Shown piece after piece: positions 63,076 through 64,000 of a DNA stretch of 64,000 bases. Numbering within the stretch: position 1 is the stretch's first letter; each line of letters starts with the position of its first letter. The notes below the pieces were generated by a model. That model did no database searches, was not told the DNA's origin, and worked only from the letters and a program-made list of their open reading frames with translations. Both the position numbers and the translations under genes were made by a program. The stretch is taken from assembly GCA_019637225.1 (NCBI GenBank), contig JAHBWC010000014.1, positions 54,618-118,617 of the forward strand, in the 5' to 3' direction. Source of the stretch: Labilithrix sp. Its GTDB lineage: Bacteria > Myxococcota_A > Polyangia > Polyangiales > Polyangiaceae.

Positions 63076-63360
63076 TCAGAGCGTGAGCCCAGGGGGGATC
63101 AGCTCGCACGGGAGCACGGTCGCGGGCGGTCGCGCCAGCGTGTCCGGGCGATCGAGGCACGAGCGACGCCCGGCGTCGGGCGTCGCGCCGTCGGGCGTGC
63201 GCCCGCCGTCGGTGGGCGCCGTGGTCGGGGTCGTGGTCGGGGTCGTCGTCGGCCCGCCGTCGGCTGCGTTCGCGTCGCTCGCGTCGTCATCGCCGCACGC
63301 GGCGACGGAGACGACCGTCACCGCCGCGACGAGCGCGCCGAGGGAGATCCATCGATTCAT
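63076..63360 (-). CDS. Small lipoprotein downstream of ycnI
   Basis: 94 residues. The signal peptide ends in the lipobox VAAC, followed by a Thr/Pro/Asp/Gly-rich stretch (DGGPTTTPTTTP) and a short end with two cysteines (RRSCLDRPDT, LPCELIPP). Function is unknown. The ATG at 63360 is preceded by GAGGAG at proper distance; an ATG two codons earlier overlaps it. It follows the ycnI-like gene by 15 bp and is probably co-transcribed, so it may assist in copper handling (inference). Confidence 0.7.
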   Translation of the reverse strand: MNRWISLGALVAAVTVVSVAACGDDDASDANAADGGPTTTPTTTPTTAPTDGGRTPDGATPDAGRRSCLDRPDTLARPPATVLPCELIPPGLTL

Positions 63361-63375
63361 GGCCATCTCCTCGGC

Positions 63376-64000
63376 CTAGTACTTCACCCAGATCTCGTCG
63401 TTGGCCTTGAGCTCCGTGAGCTCGGTGACGCCGGCCTCCGACTTGATCTGCGCGAGCGTGTTCGGGTTCTTGCTGTACGCCGCGTTGCCTTTCCAGACGA
63501 TCCGAGCGTCGTCGAAGATCGCGAGGTTCTTCACGTCGACGGGCACGGTGTACTTGTTCCAGCCGGGAGACCGCGCGGGCAGGACGACGAGCGTGGGCGC
63601 GGGCTCTGCACCCGCGTCGTCGCCCGGCAGTCCGACCCACTCGACGGGCGGAAGCACCGTGCCGGCCGCGGTGCGGCAGACCTGATGCGTCTTGAACGCG
63701 ATCGTCGTGAACGGCGCGTTCGGCGGGCGAAGACGGAGCGTCAGCTTGTAGTACGCCGAGTCGTCGTCGAGCGCGTTGGCGTCGTCCTTCTGCCACGTGA
63801 CCGTGGTGACGTTCCCGGAGCCGTCCTTGGTCGTCGTGAACTTTCCGAAGTCGCTCGTCATCGGTCGCACCGACGTGACGCCGGCGGGGATCTCCACCGT
63901 GACCCGGTACGTATCGGAGCCGGCGCAGCCGTGACCGACGCCGAAGGTCACCTCCTGGCTCCCGGTGCCGAGCGCGGGGGCCGAGATCGAGACGTGGGCA
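63376..64000 (-). CDS. YcnI/DUF1775-family protein, N-terminal signal peptide beyond window
   Basis: The last 207 residues of a YcnI-like copper-handling protein; the signal peptide is outside the window. The first visible codons read Ala-His-Val, which fits the mature N-terminus after signal cleavage, where His1 is a copper ligand in characterised YcnI. The DUF1775 domain follows (SQEVTFGVGHGCAGSDTY, VEIPAGVTSVRP, VTWQKDD, YYKLTLRLRPPNAP). The C-terminal half (GWNKYTVPVDVKNLAIFDDA) is an extra domain not found in short YcnI proteins. It would bind copper in the envelope. It precedes the small lipoprotein gene on the same strand. Confidence 0.8.
   Translation of the reverse strand, partial: AHVSISAPALGTGSQEVTFGVGHGCAGSDTYRVTVEIPAGVTSVRPMTSDFGKFTTTKDGSGNVTTVTWQKDDANALDDDSAYYKLTLRLRPPNAPFTTIAFKTHQVCRTAAGTVLPPVEWVGLPGDDAGAEPAPTLVVLPARSPGWNKYTVPVDVKNLAIFDDARIVWKGNAAYSKNPNTLAQIKSEAGVTELTELKANDEIWVKY

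Overview
The window is very GC-rich bacterial DNA with dense coding on both strands. The mix of genes suggests a myxobacterium, most likely Myxococcota of the Sorangiineae/Polyangiales type. The signs are many lipoproteins with Ala/Pro/Asp-rich N-termini, a tandem-FHA protein, a sigma54 activator, SUMF1-fold and TPR proteins, a TPR-AIM24 fusion, large secreted peptidases and many outer-membrane barrels. This placement is inference; there is no rRNA in the window.

Layout. 1-10 kb (mostly minus): a lipoprotein cut by the window edge, pgsA, a TPR-AIM24 fusion, a CPBP-like membrane protein, a PLP desulfhydrase/deaminase-like enzyme behind a biotin carrier protein, and a transglutaminase-like protein coupled to a giant lipase-like lipoprotein. 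10-15.5 kb: an LpqC/PHB-depolymerase-like esterase and a barrel protein, then a paralogue of the giant lipoprotein. 15.5-20.4 kb: a sigma54 activator divergent from a YqiJ-flotillin-flotillin operon that carries a near-consensus -24/-12 promoter. 20.4-28.6 kb: cupin, SUMF1 lipoprotein, porin-like barrel, hutH, a zinc-ribbon/TPR membrane protein, tRNA-Leu(TAA) and a small barrel. 28.6-42.3 kb: M1 aminopeptidase lipoprotein, an overlapping MscS-antiporter-antiporter operon, a MoxR/RavA ATPase, tsaB, a nucleotidyltransferase-like gene and three lipoproteins. 42.4-58.2 kb: lon, a membrane HExxH-TPR protein, a sulfatase-fold lipoprotein, a SWIM-SNF2 ATPase, a fatty-acid desaturase, a tandem-FHA protein, an unusual SDR and thiD. 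58.2-64 kb: a MarR-like regulator, a lipoprotein with two TonB/AgmX-like modules, a 33-bp minisatellite, a prolyl oligopeptidase lipoprotein, and a ycnI-like gene cut by the window end.

Two regulatory observations stand out. First, many unlinked genes lack a Shine-Dalgarno sequence and have a TAnnnn -10-like box whose last base lies exactly six bases before the start codon, as expected for leaderless transcripts. Second, the YqiJ-flotillin operon differs: it has strong Shine-Dalgarno sequences and a TGGCAC-N5-TCGCA promoter, next to a divergent sigma54 activator and helically spaced GGCGA sites. Together these look like a self-contained membrane-stress regulon. No prophage, insertion sequence or CRISPR array was seen. 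Several gaps hold short tandem duplications, each of a different sequence.
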